Shown in pieces: positions 34,403 to 44,177 of a DNA stretch of 64,000 nt; positions within the stretch are counted from its first letter, which is position 1; each line of letters begins with the position of its first letter. The stretch covers positions 1,364,001 to 1,428,000 of the forward strand of contig CP087215.1 of assembly GCA_020912385.1 (NCBI GenBank). The letters are read 5' to 3'. The notes under the pieces are model-generated. The model searched no databases. It was not told the DNA's origin and was given only the letters and a program-made list of their open reading frames with translations. The DNA comes from Neofusicoccum parvum. Its lineage: Eukaryota > Ascomycota > Dothideomycetes > Botryosphaeriales > Botryosphaeriaceae. Position numbers and translations under genes: made by a program.

Positions 34403-34645
34403 ATGCCCTTCCCAACATCAGAACTTCTCCAAGTTCTCGGCATCGCCCTTGCCCTCATCACCGCTATTGCCGGCCTCATCATTTCCTATAGGAGCTGGAA
34501 AGCTCAGGTGGAGAAAGGGAGGTTAGGTAGAATATCTGTGGCGGCTGCTATTTGTTATACATGCTAAGTAGAGGAAATAGATGTCGAGACCGGCAACCAT
34601 CGCGGTATCGAATTAAGCTTCAGCATTGGCTACAAGAACGATTAG
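34403..34645 (+). CDS. Single-pass membrane microprotein, family copy A (62 aa)
   Basis: Exon 1 is 34403-34526, the intron 34527-34580 (54 nt, GTAGAA donor, GGAAATAG acceptor, phase 1) and exon 2 34581-34645. The 62-residue product starts MPFPTSELLQ, has one hydrophobic helix (VLGIALALITAIAGLIISY, residues 11-29), a juxtamembrane RSWKAQ, and a short tail that begins DVE directly after the intron and reads GNHRGIELSFSIGYKND. There is no cleavable signal; the basic side after the helix predicts N-out/C-in. Three other loci in this window (48.4, 50.1/55.5 and 56.7 kb) share helix, turn and tail, and two share the intron position and phase. Its own leader is CAA-rich like that of expressed fungal genes. 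I know of no named family; function unknown. Confidence 0.65.
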
Positions 34646-35043
34646 GATTGCCTCGGCAATCCAATAACACAGATTTGTATGTACACTCAGCCTTTGACAC
34701 ATTTGACTGTTGTTCGGACCAAGACTTTTAACAATATTGATCAATGCTCGTGCCCAGCATCGAAGACCATGCTTTGAGCATACATATTGAGCGGTTGGAC
34801 ATGAGCAGCGGCAAATTCTACTTATACGGCATTTCTACATCTGACTATTGTACTTTTGCTGGCAGTGGTATTTCGGACAGACAAGCGGAAGTGTTAGGGC
34901 GTTGGCAGAGAACAATCTAGACAGATAAGGTCTCAATTCATTTGCGAAGAATGCACCACCACGCCAAGCATCGCGCCTTCCTCCTGCAGTGAAAGTGACG
35001 CATGACGGGTTTCTGCCGGGGTTTAGCCGGGCTTGCCCACAAC

Positions 35044-35051
35044 TATTTAAA
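35044..35051 (+). promoter_or_regulatory. TATA box of the RNase H-like gene
   Basis: TATTTAAA in the context AACTATTTAAACCCACAC, about 165 bp before the start codon once the leader intron is removed, with a C/A-rich transcript start region 30-40 bp downstream. Confidence 0.55.
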
Positions 35052-35186
35052 CCCACACTCTGCGACGAAGCCTTCGACTCGGCGCGCACACGACACGACC
35101 ACCACCGAGTCCTCCTCCTCCGCTGTCGTCGCCCGCGCCCTTACCAACATCTCTCCACAAACTCACGAGCACAAGCTCACTTACCA

Positions 35187-35298
35187 GTATGTACTTGCCC
35201 GCTTACCCGCGAGCATTGCGCAGCGCATCCACCGTCCGGATCCAAACCTTCAACACATACACACCAAAAAAGAGGCAGAGGCTACTGATGTTGGACAG
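35187..35298 (+). other. 5'-UTR intron of the RNase H-like gene
   Basis: GTATGT donor at 35187 and TTGGACAG acceptor ending at 35298 (112 nt). The presumed first exon (from about 35075) has no ATG, so after splicing the first ATG in the mRNA is the one at 35322. Confidence 0.6.
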
Positions 35299-35319
35299 TG
35301 ACCACCTTCCAAGCCAAGG

Positions 35320-35343
35320 ACATGCACCTTCAGGTGCATGTCG
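35320..35343 (+). promoter_or_regulatory. Hairpin across the start codon
   Basis: GACATGCACCT (35320-35330) and its perfect complement AGGTGCATGTC (35333-35343) are separated by only TC. The 11-bp stem includes the ATG at 35322-35324, so in the mRNA the start codon would be paired. Confidence 0.6.
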
Positions 35344-36096
35344 GCCCTTATCCAAAGGTGCCTGTCGGCCCTAAGGGAAAGGTCAAGTCGGACGCGAGCC
35401 AGTCAGCTAGCTACGCCCAGTCCATCAAGCCCGCCTCGATCTTCGAGGTTTTCACCGACGGTTCCGTGTGCGGCGACATGGCCGGCTACGCCGCCGCGTG
35501 GCGCGACCCCATCCCGGCGCACCCCAACCACTACGCGCACCAGAGCGGCCAGCTCCAGCGCGCGGGCATTGCCTCGAGTGAGGCGGAGCTGAGGTCCATC
35601 AACCTGGGCCTAGACTCCGCTCACAACTGGCGTGATAGGGCCCTGCACCGCTCTGTCATCGTCTACTCGGACAATGCCGTCAACCTGAAGCTGGTCCGCG
35701 ACTGGCAAGAGGGAGTGCCGAGTGACAGGCCCCTCGACCCGCACGTCGAGCACGTCCTCGTGCGCATGAAGTACTGGGCGGCGCTCCTGCACCAGCAGGG
35801 CGTCGAGGTCACCCTGCGCTGGATGAAGAGCCGCAGGGATATCGACGGCCATGATATCGCCGATATCTGGTCGAAGGTCCGCTCCGGTGCCAGGCCGGGC
35901 GGGAAGCGTTGGCTTTGGCAGAGGGACAGCGACCTGCGCTGGCACGTTTACCAGTGGCGTCGCGAGGAGAATGCCAACCCGGCTCTCAGACGTAAGACAA
36001 GACATCCCCAGTTTCCTAAAGCGGCGGTAACTTCAAATTAGCTCAGTGGCCTTGGCCCAGTTCAAGGAGGAGGTCGTCAACGCACCTCCCCAGTAG
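35322..36096 (+). CDS. Stand-alone RNase H-like protein
   Basis: Exons 35322-35991 and 36047-36096, intron 55 nt (phase 1; GTAAGA donor, TTAGCTCAG acceptor), 239 residues. All four acidic positions of the RNase H active site can be placed: Asp46 in FTDGS, Glu89 in SSEAEL, Asp117 in VYSDN and Asp181 in GHDIAD. The fold order (strands around EVFTDGS, GYAAAW and SVIVYSDNA, helix after AELRSINLGL, final strand VEVTLRWMKS) is complete. The 40-residue N-terminus repeats a GPYPKVPVGPKGK motif; the tail is Trp/Arg-rich, then LALAQFKEEVV. No reverse transcriptase or integrase lies next to it, so it is not part of a recognisable element; a domesticated retroelement RNase H or a cellular RNA:DNA hybrid nuclease are both possible. 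Confidence 0.8.
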
Positions 36097-36512
36097 CCTT
36101 AGCAGCCCCAGCAGCGGCACTTTGGCGGCGGCCCCCGGCATGGGGCATTATCTCTCCTCCTCGCGCCTTGACACCGGCGTTTTCGGCTTTCTTTTCCTCC
36201 CCGGCTTTTTTCTTCTTCTCTCTCTCAGCATGGCAACGACGACGACGATGACGACGATGGAGACGACGGCTTTTCTTTTCCTTTCCTTTTTCATCATCAC
36301 GACGACGCCACGGCGCGGCAGGAAGCAGCTTTTCTCCTTCGGGAAAGCTGTATTTCTGTATCATTAATTCATGTCCATATTCTCCACCTCCATGCCAGCT
36401 ATGCTTTTGATTCTGAGTGAGTTGACCGCTTTCGAGCATTGATATAGACAGCAGAAGAGCTAGGTGGATACCAAACCCAGAAGGAGCTTGGGGTTGTGGG
36501 TTAGTGCCGTCT

Positions 36513-36589
36513 GGAGTTGAAGCATTCGTCCGGATGGAGTTGGTACATTTGGTAGAAGACTTTTACGTCCGGATGAATGCTTCAACTCC
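36513..36589. repeat. 77-bp hairpin repeat, best-preserved copy
   Basis: The left arm at 36513-36536 (GGAGTTGAAGCATTCGTCCG, then GATG) and the inverted right arm at 36567-36589 match over about 23 bp with one difference. The centre of 30 bp is AT-richer. No clear target-site duplication flanks it. Confidence 0.75.
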
Positions 36590-36642
36590 CCACGGTGAGC
36601 ACCCACAAGAAACTCCCACTGTATGCTGGCATGTCCAGGATT

Positions 36643-36700
36643 GGAGCACGCATCCGGATGAGTCCACAACACATTCATATCCTGATGAATGCTTCAACCC
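36643..36700. repeat. Second, truncated hairpin repeat
   Basis: The right arm (CCTGATGAATGCTTCAACCC) is good; the left arm (GGAGCACGCATCCGGATG) has lost several bases. It lies 53 bp beyond the previous copy in the same orientation. Confidence 0.55.
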
Positions 36701-38078
36701 CCCACAGTATGCAGAGAAGGCAGGAAAATGTTCTTGAACAGGCTTTTTCTTTGCTGCGGACTAAGAAGACACTACAAACTACACGTAAGAGAAGTGGGAC
36801 GAGGTAAGTAAAGTCCGAGAAGATGATGGGGATGAGCGGAAGGACCCCAAACCCCCATTAGCAATCACGAACAATCAGTAAGATCTCCGGTGTGCTATGA
36901 CGAATAAGAGACACCGAGATTCGGGAAGGAGACGAGCGGTATACGGCACTCCAAAGGATCCACACGGAAGACACCAAAGAGCAATGAAACACAAGGTTTT
37001 AAGTTTTTCATCCACTTTTGAATTTTTGGTTCGGAGAAGAAACAGAGGTGGTGGTGGTGGTAGTAGTCGGTCGGAGTGAGTTAATAGTAGTTTAAGAAAA
37101 GGTGGAGTAAGGCAAGATCCCGGTAAAAACGCACGAGAAAATCATCTACAACTAATTCTCTTTTTCCACCAGTAAACAAGAAAGGAAAAAGTCCAAAAGC
37201 AGCAAGACACAAAAAAGAAATCACTCCCGGTACGCTCCCATGCTAAAAACTCTCCGCCAGTGAAAAGACGCACAAGAAAGGAAGGAAAAGAGGAAAGGGT
37301 TGCTTCGCCTCGCCCAGAAGGATCTTTCACAAAAACAACCAAAGGAAAATATGGGGAAAGGACGCAACAGCAACGCTTTACTCGCTATAGCTCGCTCGCT
37401 CTGTTTTCCCGCGCTGGCAACTATTTTCGACTACCAACCGCCACGCGCTATCAACGCTTTCTGTCTTGTTCAAGATGCCCAGAAAAGGAAGGAAAGGAAA
37501 AGAAAGAGAAAGAGACACGCACAATTCCCATTCCCGTGCAGCCCAGAAGAAGGAGACAGTGATAAGGAAACAATCTCCCAGAAAACATCTTTGTTGTTTT
37601 GGAAGAAAGAACAGTCGGGAGATCGCCCGCAATAACGACAAATGAAAGGAAGAGCAGGAGACTACTTCCAACGCCTCAAACGCCGTGCGCTGCTTTGTGG
37701 ATACTTGATGCGATTTGGGGAACAAGAAGTGGAATAAGACGAACATAGGGAACAACGACCAAAGTTGTAATATGGGGATGTGTGAGAGTTAAAACATCGC
37801 TGCGTTGGTGGTATGTCATGAGAACAACAAAGTTGGGAAAACCAAGAGGGTGTGTAGGCAAGGTGACCCCGGCTGTTGCACTGTATGGAACGGAAGAATG
37901 CGAGAGTAAGTGAGTTGCGGGTCTATGTCGCAGGGGGGGACGGATTAGAGTAATAGTCCATAGACGTAACAGTCGGGGTTCCTGAAGAGAGAGCTACGGA
38001 TGCTTGTGAAGTCTCTTTCGTGAGCAACGGATCAACAAATAGTTCTGGTTGCTCCCCAGGGGCAATGCTGAGCTTCAT

Positions 38079-40751
38079 TCAAAAGACGGCCGCCAGACCG
38101 TTCTTCGAGTGTCGCTTGCTAAATCTCTTTCTGCCTTTGATCGAGCCGCTGTCATCATGGTCGCCCTTGCGGAGATGCCTGGACGTCGGGATGTTTACTC
38201 CATCAAGCGCAGAATCGCCACCTAGAGTGCTTGATGGGCTTGAAATTGTCGAGCTCAGTTCGTTGAATGCCGAGTCACCAGAATAAGAACTTGCCATACT
38301 CTGAGAATTCGCAAAGTCTTTCGCTTGTTCCAAAGCATCGAGCCATTCCTGCGCCGTGTACTTGCTGCCTTCGGGGTCGCTGGGGGTCGCCTTGGGATCC
38401 TCGAAGATGAGATGCTTGTCCTTCTGTGGCTGAATCAGTTCCGCGTGGATTTCGAGGGGAATGCTCTGTACGCTTACCGTGTCGATACACCAGGCGGTGA
38501 TACCTCTGGAATCTTTGTAGCTTCTCCATTGGGTACCCTCACCCAGCAGGGACAAATCCATCTTGGCCTTCTTCTCTTCACCGCCAGCAGCAGCGAGGAT
38601 AAGGCGAGCGGCGGAGGTGATCATGACTAGCCGCTGGCGCTTCTTGGTTGTGTTACCGCCGAAGAAGCGGGAAAACTTCTTCGGTGCTTCTGAAGACTCT
38701 CCGTGGGGGCTGTGCGGTGCTGGCGCGGAAGTGACCATGAGATTGCCAAGCTTCAATATCCGCTCGTTGTTCCGGGTAAGGACAGGGGACCAGTCAATGT
38801 CAAGCTGACTCGGAGGTGGAAGTTCGGTGATGACACGGTTGGAGGGTCTGGGTGGTGGTGGGTTGTTACTTGATGATGGGACCGGTCGAGGTGCGCTCAG
38901 CGCCGCCATGTGTGGGGGTAGCGAGCTGGCGTGTCCGTTCAGCTTGATCGGACCCGGAGGTGGGGGTTGATAAGGCTTTAGTCGGGGAGCTTTCTGCTTC
39001 CACAGGCCTCGTCCCCACTGAATGCCGTCAAAGAATTGGTGGGACTTGATGTGCTCGATTGGCAGTCTTTTCGCTGGGTCCAGGACAAGTAGTCTCTCGA
39101 TCAAATCACGAGCCGCCTCCGGAAACCCATCTGGGAATGAGTAGTCCAGGTTGACAATCTTCTGAAACGTCTGGTATTCGTTGCCAGCCTTGAATGGCGG
39201 TCGTCCAGAGAGCAGCTGGTATATTATGCAACCAAAAGCCCAAAGGTCGCTGGCTTTGCAAGCGTTCTTGTCCGTCAGAAGCTCAGGACTGACGTATTCA
39301 GCCGTGCCGACAAAAGATTCCGCCCTGTCGGTCTCCACGCCGTCGAGAGGGTCCCCGGCGAATGCTTCGGCATTGGGCGCTCGCTTGGGGTTCAGAATCT
39401 TTGCGGTGCCGAAATCGGTGATTTTGACGTGCATTTGGTCATCCAGAAGAACGTTCTCGGGCTTGAGGTCTCTGTGTATGATACCACGCGAATGCATGTA
39501 GTCGATGGCGTCCAAGATCTGTGCACCGTAATATCTTGCACACTCCTCGTCAAACGTGCCAATCTTCTTCAGGAACCCCAGAAGTTCGCCCCCTGTGGCC
39601 AGATCCAGCACAAAGTACAGAGACCTCTCATCCTGAAAAGTGTAATAAAGTCGGACTATCCCAGGGTGCTCGGTTAACCGGTTAAGCGTGTCCTTCTCGA
39701 TATTCACATATTTGACCTTCTTCTCCTTGATGATGTGCCGCTTATCCAGAACCTTGATGGCATACTCTCGCAGTGTCTGTCGATCCGTTGCGGCCAGTAC
39801 TGTGCTGTAAGAACCCTCACCCAAAGTTCTTCCGAAGTTGAAATCCTTGACACCCTTCTTGACCACTCGCGAGACGGGCTTTCCGTTAGCATCCATCTCC
39901 TGCCTTACGCCGACCGCAGCACCCTTGTCCTTCCAATCTTCACTGCTCTGCGGTATCGGTGCGTCGGGACCATATGCAGGGCCGTGGGGGCCGGGTCCGA
40001 TGGGGCTTCTTCTTGAGCTCCGCCGGGGCGGGAGAGGTCCATTGCCGCCCACGTTCTGGTGTGGTTGCCGGTAGGACCGGCTGGCCTCTCTTGTGGGAAG
40101 GCCTGCCGCCTGCATTGTTGCCGCCGCCGCTCTTGAACTACTCCTGCTGAGCCCCGAAACGGAAGGCTGTATCAAACCAACGTCGTTGTACCGGTATGAT
40201 CCCTGCATTCCTTGCATAGACACGCCAGAGCCGGTGGAGACGTTCGGGTGGCTGTAGAGGGTGGAGGTGGGGCGGGAGGAGGCGGTTGACGGAGGGTAGT
40301 TGCGGGGCGGCTGGCCAAAATTGGGCGGGCCGGAGGCGGAGTATTGGGCCTGGAGCTGGGCCTGCTGGGCAATTGGCATGTTCTGCATGGATTGGCGGTG
40401 GTTCAGGCGGATGGACGTCTGCGACTGGTCATCCGGGATGGGCGGGGTGGCGCTCTTCGGGAGGGCGAGAGAGGTCTGGCTGGTCGAGAAGGCCCCCGGG
40501 TTGAAGTCCAGCGTGGAGGCCGAAGACTCGGTCGGGATGGGCTGGAGGAGGTGCGGGGAGCCATGCTGGTCGTCGGGGGCGGTGACGGTGTGGGCGGACG
40601 AGGCCGACGAGGAGGGCGGCGGGTCTGCGGGCGCGGCGAGAGAGTCTTCGCCGTGGGCCGGGGCGGGCGGCGGAGAAGGGGTACTGTCGTCGTCCGGGTT
40701 GGCGATGCGCAAGCCGCCCAGCGACTGGGACAGGCTGATGTCACCACTCAT
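38079..40751 (-). CDS. PDK1-type AGC protein kinase with PH domain
   Basis: The open frame is 890 codons; a 54-nt in-frame intron (38424-38477, GTAAGC to GCCACAG) probably reduces it to 872 residues. A 300-residue Ser/Gln/Pro-rich N-terminus precedes the kinase domain (about 304-575): glycine loop GRTLGEGSYSTV, ATP-binding Lys333, HRDLKPEN (catalytic Asp428), DFG (446-448) and the activation segment SFVGTAEYVSPE with the Ser479 autophosphorylation site typical of PDK1. The ending GRPPFKAGNEYQTFQKI also fits PDK1/Pkh. A PH domain follows at about 690-790 (KKRQRLVMITSAARLIL to KDKHLIFEDPK). Family role: master activator of AGC kinases downstream of sphingolipid and phosphoinositide signals, at the plasma membrane and in the cytosol. 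Divergently paired with the 42.2-kb gene. Confidence 0.93.
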   Translation of the reverse strand: MSGDISLSQSLGGLRIANPDDDSTPSPPPAPAHGEDSLAAPADPPPSSSASSAHTVTAPDDQHGSPHLLQPIPTESSASTLDFNPGAFSTSQTSLALPKSATPPIPDDQSQTSIRLNHRQSMQNMPIAQQAQLQAQYSASGPPNFGQPPRNYPPSTASSRPTSTLYSHPNVSTGSGVSMQGMQGSYRYNDVGLIQPSVSGLSRSSSRAAAATMQAAGLPTREASRSYRQPHQNVGGNGPLPPRRSSRRSPIGPGPHGPAYGPDAPIPQSSEDWKDKGAAVGVRQEMDANGKPVSRVVKKGVKDFNFGRTLGEGSYSTVLAATDRQTLREYAIKVLDKRHIIKEKKVKYVNIEKDTLNRLTEHPGIVRLYYTFQDERSLYFVLDLATGGELLGFLKKIGTFDEECARYYGAQILDAIDYMHSRGIIHRDLKPENVLLDDQMHVKITDFGTAKILNPKRAPNAEAFAGDPLDGVETDRAESFVGTAEYVSPELLTDKNACKASDLWAFGCIIYQLLSGRPPFKAGNEYQTFQKIVNLDYSFPDGFPEAARDLIERLLVLDPAKRLPIEHIKSHQFFDGIQWGRGLWKQKAPRLKPYQPPPPGPIKLNGHASSLPPHMAALSAPRPVPSSSNNPPPPRPSNRVITELPPPSQLDIDWSPVLTRNNERILKLGNLMVTSAPAPHSPHGESSEAPKKFSRFFGGNTTKKRQRLVMITSAARLILAAAGGEEKKAKMDLSLLGEGTQWRSYKDSRGITAWCIDTVSVQSIPLEIHAELIQPQKDKHLIFEDPKATPSDPEGSKYTAQEWLDALEQAKDFANSQSMASSYSGDSAFNELSSTISSPSSTLGGDSALDGVNIPTSRHLRKGDHDDSGSIKGRKRFSKRHSKNGLAAVF

Positions 40752-42191
40752 GGCGGGCGGGCGCGGAGGGTCGCTCGTCGGGGCGTGCAGAAACGGGCGC
40801 AGTGAGGGCTGCGGACAGCCGGGGCGTGTCGGGCGGCGCTGGTCGCGATGCGGGAGAGGGTCGGTTGAGGAGGTCAGTCAGGATGTCAGGGCTCGTTGCG
40901 CGGCGACATCCAGGCGTGCAGCGGCTGCTCGGGGGGAGCAGACGGGCCGTTGGAGCTGGGCGCGACCAGCGGAGGGAGATGTGGGCTTGCCGGTGCCTGG
41001 CTCGCAGGTGTAGATGGATGTCGCAGCAAGCTTGGCGTGCCCAGTCCTGGGATCTTACGTGCGAGGTCCGCTGCCCAAACGACGGGAGGCCTCAGCACGT
41101 CTCGCCCCTGACCGGCGGCCTACGTATGCGCGTGCGTGCGCCGACGAGCCCCAAAATAACCGCTCCGCTCCGCCTGCCGCGCTCCCTCCGGCCTCCGCCT
41201 GGTCGCGCTCAGCGCCCGCCACCGCTGTCTCGCGCGCCCGGCCAGCGCAGCCCACGCCCGCCGCCGCCCCCGGCCAGCCTGCGGTGTGCCGTTACCTGCC
41301 GGCCAATATTGACGGGCCTGGCTGCATGCTCCCGGCCCGCCGCCCGCCCAACACCTGGCGCGGCCGCGTGTGAGCGCAGGCGCAGGCGCAGGCTGCTGTC
41401 CAGCCACCGCCTGCCCGCCCACCGCCCACCGCCCTCTGTCGCCGGAACACGCCACGGCCTGCGGCGCTGCAGTCCCAGATACCGCCGTGCTGGGTTGCCA
41501 TAGGCTGCTCCAGTGGCGGTTCTCGCGTGCGCAGACAAGGCACGCAGATTCCTCTGCCGCCTGCGCCCTCCTGCGCCCATCATGCCACCCTGTGTGCGCG
41601 CCCTCTGCAGGCACAACACCATGCAGCCCTGGCGAATCGCGCGCGCCCCCAGGCGAGTATTTGATATAGCCCCTCGCCCCTCCATCGGGTGTGCTCCTCA
41701 TCGCCGTGGAGGCCCGTCCGCGTAGCGCGCATTGGTTGGCCCCGGGCACCCGAAGCGCTGTCAACTCCATCTCCAGAGCGCCGTCGTCCTGCCGTCATTG
41801 GCGATGCAAAGGGCGACAGTCGGCATGTTCCGCGGACCCGGGCCATTTTTCCGGGAAGGAAGAGCCATCGTGCCACACCCAGCGATCGTTTGCGGGAAAG
41901 CAGAGCCGCCGTGTCTCTCTGGCCGCTGGCGTGAAGTCTGCGGCAGCGTCGTTGCGGCACAGTCCCTTGCTCTCCCATCCAACTGTGGCTCTTTGCCCGC
42001 AGCACTGGCGACCATGTGCGCCAGAGAGCGCTACCGTCGTCTCCGCCTACTTCCCTTTCTGTGCAACATGCCTTCCTCGTATGCGATTCTGGTCGTGCCT
42101 TTATGTTTTCACAGCGCCCATTCCATGTCTCAAACCTTGTCTCTGCAAGCCTCGGGCCAGCTTCTGGCCGGCGAACGAGCCCGTGGTCGAG
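40752..42191. other. Divergent promoter region (PDK1-like kinase / 42.2-kb gene)
   Basis: 1.4 kb, very GC-rich between 41.1 and 41.6 kb. An open frame extends upstream of 42192 to 41691, but its Cys/Arg/Pro-rich translation looks like leader. Confidence 0.45.
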
Positions 42192-44177
42192 ATGCTCCGC
42201 TACCGTGCGACTGAGATCCGCTTGACCGCGCAGGACGTCGACGACAGCTCGAAAAGATTGGCAGCGCGGCGGGCTGCAGCAAACGCCCGCTCCACCATAT
42301 GCCAGCTCCCAGGCTCCACAAGCACAGGCCCACGACTTCGCCGGGGACCCGAGCGCTCGCGCGACGAGTCAATCACGCATACTGACGCCAGCCTTGCTGC
42401 TCAGTCCAGTGCTGTTCTCGAGTCAGCACCCGGCACTGGAAGACGATCTTCGGCTGCCGATAACAGGGTTCCGCAGAAAGTTGTGCGGCAGCAGGGAGAG
42501 TCTTGCTCGTCATACTTAGGCACCTCGAGTGCGGCAGATGACATTTCGTATACGTCGGAGCCCGAGCTTGCAGGGAAGCCGGTTGCTCTTGAATACGTCG
42601 ATCAGCGGGTCTACAAGCGGACTTCACTCTCACCCAAAAGGCACGTCCATGGCGCCGCTAGATCTACTTGTCGATTGCTGCAACTTGACGGCCCGTCGGA
42701 TGCCCAAGTCTGCAAGCCAGCATCCCCTGAGAAAACCCCGAATGCTCCGGTAGAGCATAAACTCAAGCCCACAGCCTCAGAGCCGCAATCACAGGATCCG
42801 AGCGCTCGTTTCGCAGCAGAAAAAGCCACACAGCCGAGGGCTTCCTTGCACCAATCTCGCTCTTCAGATCCACTGTTGCAAGTTGAGACCCAGGGCGGTC
42901 ATGGCCACACTGATCGTCCAATCCGCGAGTCGCCTTTCCAGGGCTATATAGCTACATCCACCGGGACGCACCGAGGTTTGCCAGTATGGTACAACGCCAA
43001 GGAGGTCAAGGGCCATCCAAGAGACTCCGTCATGGAGGCTTCCTTCGACATGGCGCAAATGAAGGATGCTTTGGAGAAGGACGGTCCAGCGCCAGATGAT
43101 GCAATTCCATCCATTCGTCTTCCCTCGCCTACGTCTACCCACCGTTCTTCGCAGTCTGGCCAGAAACATCATTCCCTGCCAACGCTATCGAATCTCTCTC
43201 CTCCGGGGCGTGCGTCTCGCTCATCAAGCGTCAGCCAAGCTTCTGACCACAGCAGCCGCAATCTTTCGCAACCATATCCCTTGCACCTCAGGATAGCATC
43301 AACACCCGACCTGCTGCGTCCGCTACTTGGTCCTGCAAGCGTTCCTTCCACAGGCAGCCGTCATACCAGCGGCGCTGTCTCTGCGGACAATTCCCCAACG
43401 AGCAGCATAGCAATGCTAGAGCTGATCCGGCAGGAATCATCGCCTCTCGAGCGGCTCGAGCAGGAAACAAGATCGCGAATCTCCCGTGCGCCATCGGTCC
43501 GGCTTTCTTCGGCTGGAGCGGCATCATCGCGATCGCGGTCACCGGCGACGGGTGAGCTGCGTATGCCTACGTTCGAATCACCGGAGCGCGTTTCTCCGCA
43601 TCAGAGACGGGCGGCTCGATATCGGAATGCCCCTACCTTTGCGGAAATACCGAACGCTCAGTTCTCCAATTCGTTTGACCTGCTTCCCTCGTTCGAATAC
43701 TCACCGCCCAGCCTCCAACCCGGAACGTTCATCGACCGGTACCCCGGCAGCGTCGCCAGTGGTCGACGCCGCGGATCCGGCACCGATCAGGGAGCAACAT
43801 CCATGCCCTCGCTTCCAGCTTCGCGTCCTTCTCGGCCACGAACTTCCGGTCACAGCCACGCTCCGGCCCAGGTTGCGCAGAATGCTCACCTGAGCACGCA
43901 CAACTGGCCCCGCGGTCGCGGGGGCGGTGAAGACGCGTCGGGGTCCCGTCGCAACACGGTGGGCGGGCAGCAGCGGCTCCGAAGGTACCGGTCAATCTCG
44001 GCGAGGATCCTTCCGCCGTGGCAGGATGAGCAGGAGAACTCGGGTCGGGCAGAACGCATGGCGGTGATGGCGGAGATCCAGGAGAGGAGGAGGTACGTGG
44101 AGCAGACGGACAACGGAAGGCTCGACAGGACGCCGCCGAGCCTTGGGAGATTCGAGGGCACGCTTTTCCAGAATTAG
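42192..44177 (+). CDS. Large disordered hypothetical protein
   Basis: Intronless. I take ATG 42192 (MLRYRATEIRLTAQDVDDSS) as start because composition changes from leader-like to protein-like there, giving 661 residues; an upstream frame to 41691 remains open. The protein is Ser/Arg/Pro/Gln-rich throughout, with short possibly ordered pieces: FDMAQMKDALEKDG (about 285), PLERLEQETRSRISRAP (about 430), PTFAEIPNAQFSNSFDLLP (about 480) and a C-terminal helix EQENSGRAERMAVMAEIQER before YVEQTDNGRLDRTPPSLGRF. No known domain, signal or membrane segment. The many RxxS sites suggest a phosphoprotein, possibly regulated by AGC kinases. Its divergent neighbour is such a kinase, but no functional link is shown. 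Confidence 0.7.
   Translation: MLRYRATEIRLTAQDVDDSSKRLAARRAAANARSTICQLPGSTSTGPRLRRGPERSRDESITHTDASLAAQSSAVLESAPGTGRRSSAADNRVPQKVVRQQGESCSSYLGTSSAADDISYTSEPELAGKPVALEYVDQRVYKRTSLSPKRHVHGAARSTCRLLQLDGPSDAQVCKPASPEKTPNAPVEHKLKPTASEPQSQDPSARFAAEKATQPRASLHQSRSSDPLLQVETQGGHGHTDRPIRESPFQGYIATSTGTHRGLPVWYNAKEVKGHPRDSVMEASFDMAQMKDALEKDGPAPDDAIPSIRLPSPTSTHRSSQSGQKHHSLPTLSNLSPPGRASRSSSVSQASDHSSRNLSQPYPLHLRIASTPDLLRPLLGPASVPSTGSRHTSGAVSADNSPTSSIAMLELIRQESSPLERLEQETRSRISRAPSVRLSSAGAASSRSRSPATGELRMPTFESPERVSPHQRRAARYRNAPTFAEIPNAQFSNSFDLLPSFEYSPPSLQPGTFIDRYPGSVASGRRRGSGTDQGATSMPSLPASRPSRPRTSGHSHAPAQVAQNAHLSTHNWPRGRGGGEDASGSRRNTVGGQQRLRRYRSISARILPPWQDEQENSGRAERMAVMAEIQERRRYVEQTDNGRLDRTPPSLGRFEGTLFQN

Larger units (their letters stand above)
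34646..35321. other. Promoter and leader of the RNase H-like gene
   Basis: No gene seen. The stretch holds a TATTTAAA box at 35044-35051 and a 5'-UTR intron (35187-35298). Confidence 0.5.
36097..38078. other. Intergenic region with hairpin repeats; 3' flank of the PDK1-like gene
   Basis: No gene accepted. It has an (ACG)-rich simple repeat at 36236-36268, two hairpin repeats (36513-36700), and a purine-rich top strand from 36.9 to 37.7 kb that reads as a pyrimidine-rich 3' UTR for the minus-strand kinase gene. Confidence 0.4.

Noticed and set aside
37260..37755. Overlapping frames on both strands (up to 125 codons)
   Set aside because: Purine/pyrimidine-asymmetric sequence with Lys/Arg or Phe/Leu/Ser runs; consistent with the 3' UTR of the PDK1-like gene.
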